DNA of 64,000 nt. It comes from Pogostemon cablin (taxonomy: Eukaryota; Streptophyta; Magnoliopsida; Lamiales; Lamiaceae). Shown here piece by piece: positions 21,775 through 33,237 of this stretch. The DNA is taken from NCBI GenBank assembly GCA_023678885.1, contig CM042983.1, positions 26,952,279-27,016,278 on the forward strand, in the 5' to 3' direction. Made by a program: the position numbers and the translations under genes. Within the stretch, counting starts at the first letter, position 1; every line of letters begins with the position of its first letter. The notes below the pieces were generated by a model that did no database searches, was not told the origin of the DNA, and saw nothing but the letters and a program-made list of their open reading frames with translations.

Positions 21775-22180
21775 TTTTGAATACCCAAAACAAAATAGAA
21801 AAACATTGAAAGAACCAAAGCAGGACAATATTTATAATATTTTTTAGTACACGAAAAACCAAGATAAAAAACAGAGAAATATTATTGAATGCAATATTTC
21901 TAAGTACAATATTTTTTAATACTCAAACTAAATTAGAAAAAACCAAGTGCAGTATTCCTGAATATAATATTATTGAATACGCAAACTAAAGAAAAAACCA
22001 AGATTAAAAGCACGACAATATTCTGAATGCAATATTTCTGAATACAGTATTTTTGAATACACAAACTAAAATAGAAAAACCAAGACCAGAAGCAGGCAAT
22101 GTTTCTGGATGCAATATTTCTGAATATCGTATAAAATATACTAAAACTAAAGCAAAAAAATCCAAGACCAGAAGCATGGA
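21775..22180. repeat. Degenerate tandem array of ~70-bp units
   Basis: About five units with the theme GAATACACAAACTAAAATAG, AAAAACCAAGACCAGAAGCA and GCAATATTTCTGAATACA. The Phe-rich minus-strand open frames over it are repeat by-products. Confidence 0.8.
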
Positions 22181-22499
22181 AGCGAACAAACATAGCAGGT
22201 TGAAGAAAACTCCTAGTCCAACTTCCTGATTCTTAATTCTTAATTTTCTTCAGCAATACCTTTCGTTGATGCCTCCACTTTGCCCTAGGCAGCAAAAAGG
22301 GATGACAGCAGCTAAGTGTCGGGAGCAGCCACAATGGCCATGTAATTGGAGAACCCAAGGGTAGAATCAAAAGCATCAGCAAGCAAAGTCCCATCAATAT
22401 CTGTCTATTAAACAAACAGATTCATCGATCCCTGAAGTTGTAAAAAAATCAAAGAGAATTGTAGCCTTCAGAGAGAAAGAGAAACAAGCAGAAATCCAG

Positions 22500-23130
22500 A
22501 AATCGGCGGAAGCTATGGTCCCGGCTGATTGTGAACGGAGGTGGGTCCAGTCAGGGAAGTTGCGAAAAGCGATGGCAACGGAAAGGGGCCGTCGACGATG
22601 GTCGCCTCTGTGATGGATTGAGCGGACAGACCGCTATTGTCATGAAACATGACGGCGGCGACGACATCATCGATAAAAACGGAAGCCCTAGGAAGGGAAT
22701 CTGTTGTCAGATTGGGCATATGAAGCAGCGTCGACTGAAGAGCTTGAAGAGGAGAAACAGAGGCCCAATCTTGAAATTGAGCGTGTTGCGTAAGAAACCA
22801 GATGTGGCTGGTTTAATGGTGTCGGCCATCGAACGTGAGGTGGATCGATAAGGGCGGCGATGACGTACTGCGTGAGGGAGAAGGTGAGGCGAAGGTGTCC
22901 CAGATCGGATATACAGTGTTGAAAGCGAGGTAAACCTATCTAGGGACATCACCAATTGTAGAAATCTGAACTCTAGATAGGGGCAGAACAGCCGGCACGG
23001 CCTGGAAGGGCGCCGGTGATAGTCGGATGGCAAGAGCCCAGCCGGGAAAAATACTCAAGATGGTGGTGGCTAGGGCAAAATTAGGAGAAAGTGTAGATGG
23101 AGGAGGTAGAAAAAATTTAGAGAGATATAA
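22500..23130 (-). pseudogene. Possible captured gene fragment inside MULE 2
   Basis: A higher G+C block has minus-strand frames reading MADTIKPATSGFLRNTLNFK (about 22828) and, in another frame, TDSLPRASVFIDDVVAAVMF (about 22705). No domain is recognised and frames do not join cleanly, so the call rests on base composition and location only. Confidence 0.35.
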
Positions 23131-23900
23131 CGCTCCCCCCTCCCTCTATAGAAGCATTGAAATATCCTCATGGCTAGGAGGACGCCGAAAATTTGGAGGA
23201 AGAAAAGGAAAAGTCACCAGAAAAGATCAACGAAAACATAAAAGAATAGAGAACTGAAATTATTAATAAAAAAAATTGATTGAGATTATAAATAGGAATA
23301 TATTGGGTATCTCATCCTAATATATTGTATCGGCTAGTAATATTTTTACCTTATAATGTCTAATAGTAATATGGATGTATAATTTGTATTAGATAGTAAT
23401 AAATCCAAATTTTAATTAGCTAAAGGGGTGAGGTGGCTTTATTGTAACAGTTAGATTTAATAAATTGCGTAGATTTAAGAAAATATATGAAATTGACAAT
23501 CTTTTCAAATGAAGAGGATCTACCCATGTGTATTGAGAAATTAGTGTATAAGATAAAAAAAAAAAAAGAAACATTCTCTTATGCCCCTTTACAATTTCCA
23601 TGTCCCTTTGTAATTTAAATCCCTATTAATACATAGGTTTAAATAGAATATAGAGGGGGAAGGTTGTGTTCACATGAGAACACGAAGTATCCCTCCATAT
23701 CCCGTGCGCAAGAGCTTTTGCCAAAAAAAAGAAGAAAGTATGTGTAACTATTCTTGGCCTTAAAAAAAATGTACATATTTAAAACACCTAATATATTTTA
23801 TTATTTACTTTTTATCTATTATTAAAAAATATTATAATACTAATAAAAATTACGATGCTATCTCATGGTCTCTTATATGGATATAAGCGAATCAAATCGT

Positions 23901-24275
23901 GAGTGAAGGCTTGCATGCGCTCGGGTGCACACCGTGCGCCTTTAGAATTTAGTATTATGAGTAAGAGTACATTATTTTGTTCTAAAGGGTATACACTTTA
24001 ATTAATAAAGATACACCATTTTGTTCTAAAGGGTATACACTTTTCATTAATATTTTATTTTCTTCAGAAAATAAAGGGTACACATCCTTAAACTAAAGGA
24101 TATACAATTTAACACAAAATTCTAAAGGCACACGGAATGTGTTCCGTGCGCCCGGGCAGACATAAGTTTTTTCTTGGGTACACATCTTTATATTAAAGGG
24201 TATACAATTTAACACAAAATTTCAAAGGCACACGGAATGTGTTCCCGTGCGTTCGGGAGCACACAAGTTTTTGCC
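23901..24275. mobile_element. Short MULE-like MITE with internal duplication
   Basis: Inverted ends carry GTGCGCCTTTAGAATTT and its counterpart AAATTTCAAAGGCACACGG. Flanks TCAAATCGT (23892-23900) and TCAAATCAT (24276-24284) match at 8 of 9 bases. The right half, with AATTTAACACAAAATT and GGCACACGGAATGTGTTCC, is present twice (ending about 24165 and 24275). Confidence 0.5.
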
Positions 24276-25663
24276 TCAAATCATTCGCGAACTATTCAAA
24301 TTTCAATTTGATAAAGTATACGTTCAAGTCATTCATTAATCTTAACAAGCCAAATTAGAGGTGAGCATTTTTTTTCAGGTTTCGGTACCCGAAACGATCC
24401 GAAAAAAATTAACCGTAAAACTAGATTTTTCAGGTAATTTCGGGCTTTGGGCTTACCCGAACCTGGTTGTAATTATCAGATCGGATATTGGATTTTGAAA
24501 ATTACCCGATCAGGTTACTCGATTTTTTTAAAAATTATATATAACATAATATATACTAATATTTAGTAGGTTTCCATTACCCAATCTTCATTTTTCAATC
24601 ATTGATTCATGCCACACATTCATTGAAGAGAAATAAAGAATTCCTCAAATCTGCATTTTCCACAATTAGTGAAGAATCTCAATCTTCATTTATTCATATA
24701 TTATATTAAATAATAAAGAAATTAATATTTTTTTAAAGAGTTTTATACAATAATTTACTAAATTTATAATATAATGGGTAGGTCTTGGGTGAGACCGTCT
24801 CACGGATCCCTTATGTGAGAGGGATTATATTTGATCCAAATAAGTATAATTTAAATTAAATTTAATAATAAAATTATATCAAAAGCGGGCCCTGTTTGGC
24901 AAAATTAAATTGAAAAAAGTGTACAGCTATCGCCTTATACCGTGAATGGGCGGATGTCTCTCTTACAGGAAAAATTCAAAATTTTCGTGAAATGAATATT
25001 TTATTATAATAATCATTATTATTTTTAAGGAATAATAATAATTATAATTATTATTTTTAATTATTTAGAAATTCTGTTATCACTTTATTTTGATTGGATA
25101 TCATTTTATATTAAAAATATTTTCACATTTTATTCATCTTATTAATTGTTCATAAAATAATTTAATTAAATTGTTATCACTTTTCATTGATCAAATATTA
25201 CTTTTTCTTTAAAATATTATCACTTTTTATCCGTCATACTAGTTATTCATGAAATAGTTCAATTAGTCAGTTATCACTTTTTTTTAGCACTTTTATTAAA
25301 AATATTATCACGTTTTATCAATTCTATAAATTGTTCTTGAAATTCACTTTTGTAATTATTTATCACTTTTTATTAAAAATGTTATTTCTTTTTTCTAAAA
25401 TATTATTGATGAGTGATATTTTCACCTAGATTTTAGTGTCTTTTTATATGTGTTTTCGTATTATTTTATCCAAATTTATGTGTATTTTGGTTGTGTTCTA
25501 TATTTTTATGGAGATGTGTGTGAATGAGCTTAAATATATGATTTTCAGGCAAAAATAGATCCTAGACGCGAAAAGAAAGACGTAGAAAAAGCGGATCTCA
25601 ATTCAGAATTGAAACGAGGGAGAACGAGCCGAAATAAAATTGTGAAAAACAGGGGTTGAACCA

Positions 25664-25826
25664 ACACGGTCGGCCGTGTTGCAGCACACGAGCTGTGTTG
25701 CAGCACACGAGCCGTGTTGCGCAACACGGCCCTGTAAGCCTTGGCCATTTTTTGACATCAGAAACACCTACACGGCCACCCTGTGGCCGTGTTGCAGCAC
25801 ACGACTCGTGTTGCTGCAGGATCAGA
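25664..25826. repeat. Cluster of GTGTTGCAGCACACGAG-type inverted units in LTR 3
   Basis: CGTGTTG and CAACACG cores alternate (AACACGGTCGGCCGTGTT, GCAGCACACGAGCYGTGTTG, GTTGCGCAACACGGCC). The position, about 40 bp upstream of the TATA box, matches the clusters in LTR copies 1 and 2. Overlapping open frames on both strands are by-products. Confidence 0.85.
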
Positions 25827-25862
25827 AACATATCAAAACCCTTCTAGAAGCTTCCCAAGGGG

Positions 25863-25870
25863 TATAAATA
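25863..25870 (+). promoter_or_regulatory. Probable LTR 3 TATA box
   Basis: TATAAATA follows the hairpin cluster and precedes a C/T/A-rich leader, as in the other two LTRs. Confidence 0.5.
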
Positions 25871-27159
25871 CCAAATACTTCAATATTTGATCAGATTTTC
25901 GAAGGGTTTCACCCCTGCACACACCTCACACACTATTTCCTCCATTTTACACTATCATCTTCATCCATTCCATCTACCATCATCCCACCATCAAAAACTT
26001 CATTCAATTGAGGAAAAGAAGCAAGAAAGAGAGAAAGATTGCAAGGGGAAGAAGAAGATCATCATTAGAGGCATCCAAGGTAGTTTTCATCCATACTTTG
26101 TAGTGAAACTTTATTTTTTATCATATTTTGTAAGGATTTTAATGTTTATGTTAATGTTCTTATGAATATGGTAGGCTAATCTCCCTTGTGAGATTAGCAA
26201 CATGAGAGTTGTTGGATAATTTTGGGATTTATGTATTAAAATTAATATGTTGATTGGGTTAATTGATTTTCTACCATTGATGTTTTAGATCTTGATGTTT
26301 GTGATGATTTGTGTGGTTTATTGTTGTAAGCATGTTATTAGATTGAGAAGTCAATGATATGTTTAGGATAATTAATTGAATCATTTTGTCATACACTTCA
26401 TGTGCATTATAAATTGTAAAGAGATTGAGAAATCCTTTGGAATTTAGAACCCTTTGGTAGGACATCCGATTGATTAGATCGAGAGGTTGATTAATTGTGT
26501 GAAGGGACTCTCATTTCAAGCTTAGTACCTAGTTGGAATTGTTTGAATGAGAACCAATTGTTTGAGCTATGTATGATTCATATCCTATCCATCTCGAGAG
26601 GGAATTTAGGTGAACTTCTTGTTGGCCCTTAGTCTACACCCATGATTCATATGAATTTGATGCATTTATCCTAGAATTTTCACTTCTTAATTATTGTAAA
26701 TCTCACTTTTACTTAATTTGGAAAACACCCTTCATTTGTTCATCTTATTTGTGATCATTGCTTGTTTTGATTACTTGTCATTTATTATTTGTTTACAATC
26801 AATCCCTTTGATGATTCGTCTCTATAAAATTACAAGAAACGTGAGATCGCTCAAGCACTAGTGTCTACCTCCCTGTGGTTCGATGAATTATTTTAATTGG
26901 TCATCCCTACTACAAAATTGCTAATCAGTTATCACTTTTAATTTATAGTGTAAACTGTTCATGAAATAATTTACATCACCGTCATCACTTTTCATCAATT
27001 TGATATCACTTGTTCTTAATTCTTATAAATATTATCACTTTCTTATCTTTTTTATGGAAGTCATTCGTAAGACGGACTCACATAAGTCTTTAACGTTATG
27101 AATTATTCATAACATAATTCAAATGAAAACTTATCACTTTTATTTAATCAGTTAATCAG

Positions 27160-27161
<2 letters not shown>

Positions 27162-27250
<89 letters not shown>
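27162..27250. repeat. (TA)n microsatellite
   Basis: About 44 dinucleotide units, the longest in the window. Confidence 0.95.
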
Positions 27251-27252
<2 letters not shown>

Positions 27253-27502
27253 TTACTACTTTTTAAAAACATTATTACATTTTATAAATTTATAATTTTT
27301 AAATAAAAATAAATTAAATGAATCATAAATTTTAAATTATTACATTTTTAAATAATAAAAATATAAATTAAATAAAAAAAGCATATAGACAAAATATATA
27401 TACATGTAAGACGTAATTAATTTACCTTTCATAATTAGTTTTAATTTTTTTTTAATTTCATAACAACCAAATAAGGCTATAGAAATTTATTTAAGCCCAT
27501 TA

Positions 27503-27690
27503 ACTACTGTGCACCCGGTACACTGATGCACCTGGATAATCTCAACCGTTAGATCATATTTCTATTTAATCTTCACCACCCAATAAAATAAAATAATTAA
27601 AAATAAAATTAAAAACTCCCACTACAACCCCAATTTACTCTATAAACCTCCAAGTGCACATGTGTACCCGGTGCACTACAGAATAACCCT
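27503..27690. mobile_element. Short inverted-repeat MITE (GTGCACCCGGTACAC type)
   Basis: Ends CTACTGTGCACCCGGTACAC and its inverted counterpart GTGTACCCGGTGCACTACAG bracket an AT-rich middle. A diverged copy in opposite orientation lies at 34413-34606. Confidence 0.55.
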
Positions 27691-27904
27691 TAATTTTATC
27701 ATATAATTAAAATTTTAATTTTCTAATTTTATACCAACCAAACAAGACCCTTAAAAATTATCTAAATGGGTTAATGGGTGATCCGTCTCATATAAGAGAA
27801 TCTGTGAGACGGTCTCACCCAAGTCTTTTTCTAATATGATACATCTTAAAAATATATTTAAATTTTATTAAATCACAATATTATTTTTCTTATATTAATT
27901 AGTA

Positions 27905-28138
27905 CTCCCTCCGTCCCAACTTAAGAGGGCCATTTTTCCATTTTGGTCGTCCCACCCAAAGAGTCTCATTTCCTTTTTTAAACACATGGGACCCACACCC
28001 CCTTCTAATACAATTAAAATATGGGACCCACACTCCCAGTCTCCCACTAATACAACTATCCACTATACAATAAATAATAATACTCCTTAATCTACGTGCA
28101 AAAAAGCAAATGGTCATCTTACGCCGGGACGGAGGGAG
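27905..28138. mobile_element. Stowaway-type MITE 1
   Basis: Inverted ends CTCCCTCCGTCCC / GGGACGGAGGGAG are flanked by TA. The 234-bp interior contains the phrase ACTCCTTAATCTACGTGCAAAA common to the family in this window. Confidence 0.9.
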
Positions 28139-28676
28139 TATAATATTATAATTAATTAAATTTATTTAATAAATTTAATTTAAGGATGATAAATATTAAA
28201 TTTATTGAGAGTAACAATATGAGGATGACAAAATATAATAGTACTAATTTTATTACATGAAAATATAGGAAGAATTTAAAAAAAATTCGGGTTAATCAAT
28301 GAGGTACCCAAAATATTAGGTACTTAAATTTTCGATTCGCGTTAGGGTAATGCATTTTAAAACCCTAAATTTCGGGTACTTGGAGCCGAATTACACGAAA
28401 TCCGATCCAATACCCACCCCTAAGCCAAATCAAGCTTAAAATTTGAGTTCGAATAGTTTATCAAACCAAACTTAAGTTTTAAGCTATTCTGCTTGAAAAC
28501 TTGTGAACATATTTATTAACGGACTCGTTAATGTCGCGAACACGTTCGTAAATTTTATTATTATTTTTAAGTAGTTTATATTATTATTATTTATTTATTA
28601 GTATTTAATAATTAAATATTTATATTAAAAACCACAAATATAATACTAATAGTTTAAGTGATTATTTAAAGGCAAA

Positions 28677-28920
28677 GACTTGTGTGAGACCGTCTCACGT
28701 AAGAGTCTTACGTGCGACGATCAGAAAGTGATAACCTTTATATTGAAAAAGTGATACTAAATTAATAAAAAGTGATAATGTTATTTCATGAACAATTTAT
28801 AGTATAAATAACTGAAAAGTGATAATATTTTATAGCGAAAGTGATAACGTTTTATAGTAAAAGTGTTAACTTTTTTAAAAAAGTGTAAAATATTTTATGT
28901 GAGACGGTCTCACGCAAGAC
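28677..28920. mobile_element. Short MITE with GTGAGACCGTCTCAC ends
   Basis: Ends GACTTGTGTGAGACCGTCTC and (inverted) GTCTTGCGTGAGACCGTCTC. The interior has repeated AAAGTGATAA phrases, the reverse complement of those inside the larger element at 24782-27825, so it is probably a deletion derivative. Confidence 0.75.
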
Positions 28921-29396
28921 CTACCGTTTAAATATGTCTTTTTAACTTTTATTGTTATTTTTTGTTAGTTTGTATATTAATATTTACAAATAAAAATATT
29001 TATATGTTCTTGAATAAACATTCATGAAAAAAAATGATTCTTAACAAAAAAAAAATAAAAAAAATCTCATTTTGAGTTTGAGTTCGATATAACTTTTTGA
29101 CAAAGTTTCTTGTGAGACGTTACTTACTTGAGACGGTTTGTGAGATGTGATAAAATATGTTTATTATTTAGATAAAGTATGTTTAATGGTTATTAAAGTA
29201 TGTTTTCTAAAATATGCTAGATTATTCATTAAAGTATGATTTTATTGTGTTATAATTTGATTTATTATTGACATACTTTAATTGCAAATAAACATACTTT
29301 TTTTCTCGTTTGATATGAGTATTTCTTTTCTCGATAATTTTAGTATTTATTAACAAGTAATACTAAGCCTGATACTGGCTCAACTCGATTCAGCTT
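28921..29396. other. AT-rich DNA, no gene seen
   Basis: Only a degenerate relative of the GAGACCGTCTC motif (29113-29150) and low-complexity AT sequence. Confidence 0.5.
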
Positions 29397-29404
29397 CTCA
29401 TGAC

Positions 29405-30603
29405 TAGGGCTGGGGAAAAATACCAAAATTTCGGTATACCGTCCTTACCATATCGAAAAATATCAATTTTACCGAAATTTTAGGTACGCCGAAATTTTTG
29501 GTAAAGTATAATACCGTATTGAAAATTTTGATACGATAAAGGTATGTAAATGATCAATACCGCGGTATTTCGGTATATACCGAAATACCGTAAAATATTC
29601 AATTTTTTAGTAATATAATATGATATTACCATACTACATGATATATCCAATTATAATTATTATTTATATATTATAATTTTTAATTAAATTATATATATAT
29701 ATATATACACTATTTAATTAAAAGATTAAATCTAAAATTCTACTGTATATTTCTTCATAATTGTAAATGGGTGATAAAGTTGATTGGCTTTCATGATACC
29801 TTGTACTTCTGTTTTAGTTATGTAGTTCTATCATATATGAAATTTAAAAGTGCTGATTTTAATATAAGTCTCATATGATTTTTGTGTAGATCTTTTATGT
29901 ATTATTTATTTAATGACAAAAACTTGTGTAAACCGGGTTTAGATATATTAATTATGTAAACTCTGTTACTGTTTAGATATATTAATTATGTAAACTTTGT
30001 TACTGTTTAGTACATAAAAATTACTCTTTAGCACATAAATTGTTACTCTTCTAAATTAAAAAATTACTCTTCAAATTCTTGTAAATCCTGATTTATCGAT
30101 TACTTTTTTAATACATGAAAAATTACTTTTTAGAGATATGAATTATTACTCTCCAAAGAGTAATTTTTTATATAATAAAAAGTAATATTAAAAAATAAAG
30201 CTTACATGTAAACCCGATTTTCATGAGACTTATTCTTATTTAATTTGATCGTTTGTGGATTGTCGTATACTTTTCTTATTATGAATTTGTTATCTATTAG
30301 AATTTGTTTTATAGCTATCTTTCACTTTTCTAGTGCAGTTTTTTATTAAATTTATTGAATTTTAGGTGTATAACGGCATAACAAACTATCTCATAGAATG
30401 GTATATACTGATATTTTAAGTATGATATGGTATACCGACATATAGGTAAGCAGAAGATATACTATTTTCTTATACCGAAATATCGGTATGTCGAACTACG
30501 GTATACTGAAAGTTTAGGTAAGATAACGATATAATTTTTTATATAGTATTAAAAATTTTAATACGATATTTGATATAACCAAAAATCTTACCGTCCACCC
30601 TTA
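29405..30603. mobile_element. hAT-type element 2 (1.2 kb, 8-bp target duplication)
   Basis: Ends TAGGGCTGGGG and (inverted) TAAGGGTGGACGG are flanked by CTCATGAC at 29397-29404 and 30604-30611. Subterminal regions are rich in inverted CGGTATACCG phrases. No coding capacity. A smaller inverted pair (AACTTGTGTAAACCGGGTTT about 29927, and ACATGTAAACCCGATTTTCAT about 30205) may be a later insertion. Confidence 0.85.
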
Positions 30604-31330
30604 CTCATGACTCATCCTCAGCTCCAAATAATCTCTCAAAAGTATCAGTAACTATTCTGTCACCATTTGTACCACATGGACGCAAAATTCTCTCACAGGT
30701 GCTTCAATATCGCTCTATTTTTTCGATTTAATTCTGCATGTTGATACATTGAAACACGAAATTGAAAGCTTATTTTGCCCTCTTTGCGCACAATTTCGTT
30801 AAAAAATGCAGAAGTGAGATTTTAGGGTTAAGACTTGAGATACTGCGAAGATTTGAATTGAAGCACTTTTATCAGTAATCTTTCCCTTTGGAGAAATTAT
30901 AACAATTTTGAGAAATAGGGACGAACTGCAAGCTTCGCCTGTTGTTTCATTTTTTTCATCTCTCATTAAAATTATCGCTTGTTAGAAAATGTGACTCATG
31001 TTCTCGTAGTCACGGTTACTAACAGTTGCAAATTCCAACAGTTTTGTACAACTGAGAATTATGTGCTGTATATCTTTCTTTTTGATTTTACTCAGATTTT
31101 TTTTTTTTGAACCATTGCTGAAAGATCAAATTAAGTTGAGCATAGGTTTATGAGGTCCAAGGGTGTCCTGTTTGCATCTGTATAGAGTTTTAAGCTAACT
31201 TTGCACATGTTTCAATTTAAATGCATTAAGAATTATATATCTATAGCTTGGTGTTTTAGTTACTGAATATGGATGCATTATTACAGATTTTTTAATGCTT
31301 ATTACATTTATGATTTTAAGGGGTACAGAC

Positions 31331-31387
31331 ATGAGGGCAGTAACTGCTGATATTTGGAGACTCTATATAACAGTATCATGGACATAA
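31331..31387 (+). promoter_or_regulatory. Upstream ORF of F-box copy 1, overlapping the main start
   Basis: An 18-residue uORF (MRAVTADIWRLYITVSWT) starts 47 nt before the main ATG and ends at 31387, so it overlaps the main start at 31378 in another frame. Copy 2 has the same uORF start but stops early. Confidence 0.5.
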
Positions 31388-33237
31388 GCAGTCATGTTGG
31401 CAAAGAGGTGTGCTGTAGTTCGAAGAAGGCAAGGATTTCTTACGAGAGCAGGGACTTTATAAGTGACTTACCAGACCACATCCTTGTGCATATTTTGTCA
31501 TTTCTGCCTATACAGGAGGCTATAAAAACTGTTCTTCTACGTAGATTTGGTAACCTGTGGCGTGAGATCCAAGTCCTTGATTTTGATAGCAATTTGTATC
31601 GTGATTTTGAGGAGTCTGAATATGACTGCTGGTCAGATTATTATAATGAGAACTTTGTGGGCTTAGTTCGTCATGTTCTGAATCTTCATGATAGCAGGGT
31701 GCTAGATAAACTCCATCTTAAATTTGAATTTTTTAAAGAAGATGGCTGCGACTATCAATTGGAATGGGTGAAAAGTACATCAGATCTACTGGAGAAGTTG
31801 ATTCTGTATGCCATTAGAAGAAACGTCAAGGTTTTGGATCTCAACTTGCGGGCCTTTGGAGGCCCCTACCCAGAGGGATTATATGATCTGCCTGATGTTT
31901 TGAGTAGTAATTATTTAACAGATCTGAAGCTTGCTGCTTTTAACATTAAGTTCTGCACGACCATAGATTTGAAGTTGTTGAAAGTCTTATCTTTGAACAT
32001 GGTTTGGTTAAATGATGAGATAATGAAAAAATTCTTAGTTGGTTGCCCTTTTCTTGAAGATCTGTCCCTTATTGACTGCTATGGCTTAAGAAAATTGGTG
32101 TGTGAAAATCCAAACTTGAAGAAACTGATGCTTTCCCTGAGCGCTTTCGAGAATGAACTTTTGCTGATTTACTGTCCTTGGGTATTGTCTTTAGAAATAA
32201 ATGGGTGGTTACAACGTGCCTACTTTTTGTATTCTTCATCTACAATTGATGGTTCCATCCATTATAGTTACAAATTCAGGTGTAAGCAGCAAAAATATAC
32301 TAATGTTCTCTGGCTTCTATTTTCATTCCTCCCTTGCAAGACTTTCAGTATGTGTTCATGGACTATTCTGGTATGTTTGTTTTGCATCTAATCAAGTCAT
32401 TTTATGTCTCATTTCTTTGGTCATGTTACAGATGTGAATGCCATTTTGGTCTTTCAAAGTTCAAACATTTTTTTTTACACATTTTCTTGATTCTTCTAGA
32501 ATTAAAATAGCAATTACATGCCTATTTTTATTATTGGGTCATGCAAATAACAAGTTGAGAAGGCTGTGTTTTTAATTTGATGGAATTCAGAGGATTGCTG
32601 AGCTTTTTTATTACAAATATTGATGGTAGTTCAGTTCTAAGTCATGTAATTCATCTATATCTCTATGCTTTTAATCAGGTGTTCACCATATGGAACTTCA
32701 TTAAAGTGCGTTGCCCATCCTTTGAGTGGAGAGACTTGCATCTGAAAATATACCTGACAAAATGGCACCATCCTGGGCTTTCTTTGCTTTTGAGAAATTC
32801 TCAACGTTTGGAGACGTTGACCATCAAAATTCACTCCGACTCAGGAGGTTATAATATGTTTTAGGTATACCTACGTATGAGCTTCTTTGTAAACTGTCCA
32901 ATCTTATGATCAATATATTTATTAATGTTGTTTGATCTTCCAGACACCTGACGCAATATGGATTGAAGCTCACGAGTTTGATGTAGACAAGTATTGGGAC
33001 TCACAGGAGGCTACCTTTCCCTGCCTTGGAACCATCATCATATATGGATGTGTAAATGATCCCCATGTTATGGAAATGGTAAAGTTTCTGCTGAGGAGTG
33101 CTACACGATTGCGAAAACTTGTCATATCGACCCAGGAACCTTCCCGTGAGGAACTCGTGTTCACATCAGAGCAACTGCAAGAGCTTTCAGGAAAGTATAA
33201 ATCACTGCCCAGAGCCTCACCTGAAGCTATGATATAG
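31378..33237 (+). CDS. F-box/LRR-like protein gene, copy 1 (premature stop at end of exon 2)
   Basis: Three coding exons fit GT/AG rules in phase 0: 31378-32370, 32679-32864 and 32944-33237 (about 490 codons). The F-box spans residues 27-70 (FISDLPDHILVHILSFLPIQ); leucine-rich segments follow (NVKVLDLNLRA, LEDLSLIDCYGL, NLKKLML), and the end has an FBD-like LLRSATRLRKLVIST. Plant proteins of this type act as substrate receptors of SCF ubiquitin ligases; the target is unknown. Codon 393, the last of exon 2, is TAG where copy 2 has AAG, so the predicted product ends after 392 residues unless splicing differs. The start was chosen because upstream in-frame codons only offer TTG. Similar genes are often annotated with shifted splice sites. 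Confidence 0.75.

Larger units (their letters stand above)
21227..23406. mobile_element. MULE-type element 2 (2180 bp, 9-bp target duplication)
   Basis: Inverted ends of about 55 bp (GGGTCCATTACTTATAGG against GGATTTATTACTATCTAA, both followed by a CATATTACTATTAG-type phrase) are flanked by the direct repeat AAATTTTAA at 21218-21226 and 23407-23415. Inside are a 47-bp tandem duplication (21546-21640), a degenerate array of about 70-bp units (21775-22180) and a GC-richer part (22500-23130) that may be captured gene DNA. No transposase was seen. Confidence 0.8.
25407..26914 (+). mobile_element. LTR copy 3 (1.5 kb), apparently solo
   Basis: Starts TGATGAGTGATATT and ends ...CATCCCTACTACA. It shares the start, the hairpin cluster upstream of a TATA box and the CCYGTGGNTTCGAT phrase near the end (about 26873 here, about 2818 in copy 1) with LTR copy 1. 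It splits an array of TTATCACTTTT phrases, which resumes at 26925. No coding region is attached. No clean target duplication was recognised. Confidence 0.65.
24782..27825. mobile_element. GTGAGACCGTCTCAC-ended element (holds LTR copy 3)
   Basis: Inverted ends read GACTTGGGTGAGACCGTCTC on both strands (left end GGTCTTGGG). Each end contains the near-palindrome GTGAGACCGTCTCAC. The interior, split by LTR copy 3, repeats phrases such as TTATCACTTTT and GTTCATGAAATAATT many times. A 244-bp relative with the same ends and interior phrases lies at 28677-28920. Superfamily is not clear. Confidence 0.7.
24356..28422. mobile_element. hAT-type element 1 (4.07 kb with nested insertions, 8-bp target duplication)
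   Basis: Ends TAGAGGTGAGC and (inverted) TAGGGGTGGGT fit the hAT consensus. The subterminal regions are also inverted (CGGTACCCGAAAC against TCGGGTACTTGGAG). AGCCAAAT is directly repeated at 24348-24355 and 28423-28430. No transposase was found. Most of the length is later insertions: the element at 24782-27825, which itself holds LTR copy 3, and the Stowaway at 27905-28138. Confidence 0.8.

Noticed and set aside
25545..25867. Four overlapping ORFs with Cys-Ala-Thr-Arg repeats
   Set aside because: Translations of the CGTGTTGCAG repeat in LTR 3.
31354..31377. Upstream start giving METLYNSIMDIS for the F-box protein
   Set aside because: The first codon is TTG, not ATG; the first in-frame ATG is at 31378, and likewise 36000 in copy 2.
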